From assembly GCA_013298245.1 (NCBI GenBank), contig JAAFHD010000150.1:1521-8347 (forward strand): a stretch of 6,827 nucleotides of DNA, given 5' to 3'. Shown here piece after piece: positions 5,583 through 6,827 of this stretch; the stretch's first letter is position 1; every line of letters starts with the position of its first letter. The stretch is from Alphaproteobacteria bacterium. Lineage in GTDB: Bacteria; Pseudomonadota; Alphaproteobacteria; Acetobacterales; Acetobacteraceae. Below the pieces are notes generated by a model that saw only the letters and a list, made by a program, of their open reading frames with translations, was not told where the DNA came from and made no database searches. The position numbers were made by a program, and so were the translations under genes.

Positions 5583-6827
5583 ACCAGAGTTCACTCGCAG
5601 CCCCGGGCGCGCCCAATCGCGACCACGACACCGAGAATTTCCCGACCGCCAGCTTGATCCTGGCGAAGCCGCTGCGCGCGAAGGTGATGGCGTTCTACCG
5701 CTTCGTGCGGATGGCCGATGATATCGCGGATAGCGCGGAGCTGGCGTCAGACGAAAAGCTGCGGCGGTTGGATATGATGGGTGCCGCGCTGGCGGATCGT
5801 TCGACCGATTTTCCGGAAGCGGCGCGCATGCATCGCGAGGCGGTGGGCACCGAAGAAGCGGCGCTGATGCTGGCGGCGTTCCGGCAGGATTCGGTGCAGT
5901 CGCGCTACGCGGATTGGGCGGCGCTGGAGCATTACTGCGCCCGCAGTGCGAACCCGGTGGGGCGCATGCTGCTGCGGCTGCATGGCAGTGATTCGGCGGA
6001 GGCGATGGCGGCCTCGGACGGGCTGTGCACGGCGTTGCAAGTGCTGAACCATCTGCAGGATTTGGTGCCGGATCGGGACAAGCTGGACCGCGTCTACATG
6101 CCGCAAAGCTGGATGGATTTGGCGGGTGGCGAGGCTGCGTTCTTCCGCCCGGACAATGCCGCGCGCCGTGCGATTCTGGATGCCGCGCTGGACCGTGTGG
6201 AGGAAGAGCTGGACCGCGCGCAGCACCTGCCGCGGCTGGTGAAATCGTGGCGCCTGGCGTTGCAATCGGCGATGACCATCGGGCTTGCGCGGCGGTTGTT
6301 GGCGAAGCTGCGCGCGGCGGATCCGGTGCTGGGGCGCGTCGCTTTGGGCAAGGGCGATTTCGCAGCCGCCGCACTGGCCGCGCCATTGCTGGGGCCACAT
6401 GACGCGCCGATTGTCGCGCGGCGTGTTGCGCGTGCGGGATCGTCCTTCGCGCGCGGCATGAAGGCGCTGCGGGGCGAGCGCCGCCGCGCGCTCTGGGCCG
6501 TTTATGCCTTCTGTCGCGCGGTGGATGATATCGCCGATGGCGCCATGCCCGAGGCGGAAAAGCGCCGCTTCCTGGTCGATTGGCGTCGCAAGCTGGACCA
6601 CCCGGATTGCGTGCTGTCGCGCGAATTGGCAGTGGCCTGCGAGGGCTTCGGCATCCCGCGCGCGGAATGCGAGGCGATGATCGCCGGCATGGAGACCGAC
6701 AGCACCGACCATCTACGCCTGGCGGATGAAGACGCGCTGCATCTCTATTGCCGGCAGGTCGCGGGCAGTGTGGGCGCGATGGCCGTGCGCATCTTCGGCG
6801 CGCCGAACGCGGAGCAATGGGGTCTTC
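5579..6827 (+). CDS. hpnCD: HpnC-HpnD fusion (squalene/phytoene synthase family), 3' end outside window
   Basis: An open frame starts at the ATGA overlap with crtQ (ATG 5579, previous TGA 5580-5582) and runs without a stop to the window edge: 416 residues visible. Residues 1 to about 270 form a complete HpnC-like (hydroxysqualene synthase) domain: ENFPTAS at 19-25, first Asp-rich motif DDIAD at 47-51, and second motif in LNHLQDLVPDRDKLDRVYMP (156-175), with D161 and D165 kept. After a short linker a second synthase domain begins: GSSFARGM (287-294), RRALWAVYAFCRAVDDIADG with DDIAD at 316-320, and GMETDSTDHL from 370. This matches HpnD (presqualene diphosphate synthase); its second Asp motif would lie beyond the edge. 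Together the halves would convert farnesyl diphosphate to hydroxysqualene. The two proteins are usually separate, so the single frame is unusual; no stop or frameshift is seen at the junction. ENFPTAS would be lost if a later ATG were used. Confidence 0.82.
   Translation, partial: MNQSSLAAPGAPNRDHDTENFPTASLILAKPLRAKVMAFYRFVRMADDIADSAELASDEKLRRLDMMGAALADRSTDFPEAARMHREAVGTEEAALMLAAFRQDSVQSRYADWAALEHYCARSANPVGRMLLRLHGSDSAEAMAASDGLCTALQVLNHLQDLVPDRDKLDRVYMPQSWMDLAGGEAAFFRPDNAARRAILDAALDRVEEELDRAQHLPRLVKSWRLALQSAMTIGLARRLLAKLRAADPVLGRVALGKGDFAAAALAAPLLGPHDAPIVARRVARAGSSFARGMKALRGERRRALWAVYAFCRAVDDIADGAMPEAEKRRFLVDWRRKLDHPDCVLSRELAVACEGFGIPRAECEAMIAGMETDSTDHLRLADEDALHLYCRQVAGSVGAMAVRIFGAPNAEQWGL

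Noticed and set aside
3648..6398. Very long open frame on the - strand (916 codons) across the acyltransferase, glycosyltransferase and HpnC region
   Set aside because: It is antisense to three well-supported genes with clear motifs. Its translation is arginine-, proline- and alanine-rich low-complexity sequence with no recognisable domain, as expected from GC-biased third positions leaving few stops.

Overview
The window is a GC-rich, tightly packed biosynthetic operon, all on the + strand. It reads as a squalene-route C30 carotenoid cluster from an alphaproteobacterium. An Acetobacteraceae-like source is my best guess. It rests on the strong G/C third-position bias, the alphaproteobacterial look of the HpnC domain (the NHLQD segment), and the kind of intergenic palindromes present. 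It is inference, not a search result.

Layout. Positions 1-129 hold the 3' end of an unrelated upstream gene, possibly an acyl-CoA dehydrogenase tail. A 106-base gap follows, with a candidate promoter and a leader that can form hairpins. Then come crtN (236-1801), a CrtN-type squalene/dehydrosqualene desaturase, and a 276-base gap filled almost entirely by an ordered set of palindromes (1819-2040). After the gap are crtP (2078-3670), a CrtP-type carotenoid oxidase; a PlsC-like acyltransferase (3675-4481); a CrtQ-like family 2 glycosyltransferase (4485-5582); and, running off the right edge, one open frame (5579-6827) carrying an HpnC-like domain followed by an HpnD-like domain. From crtP onward the genes are separated by 4 and 3 bases and then overlap by 4 (ATGA), so they are very likely co-translated.

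How the genes fit together (inference from family knowledge). The HpnC and HpnD halves would join two farnesyl diphosphates through presqualene diphosphate to hydroxysqualene. An HpnE-type reductase, not seen here, would give squalene. CrtN would desaturate the C30 chain, CrtP would oxidise a terminal methyl group, and the glycosyltransferase and acyltransferase would add a sugar and a fatty acyl group. This resembles staphyloxanthin biosynthesis, but with a PlsC-type acyltransferase where staphylococci use the unrelated CrtO.

Most notable points: the apparent single-chain HpnC-HpnD fusion, and the mirror-symmetric palindrome array between crtN and crtP. The array has a perfect 24-bp inverted repeat at its centre and flanking hairpins that show compensatory base changes. 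I found no tRNA, rRNA, CRISPR array or transposase gene.
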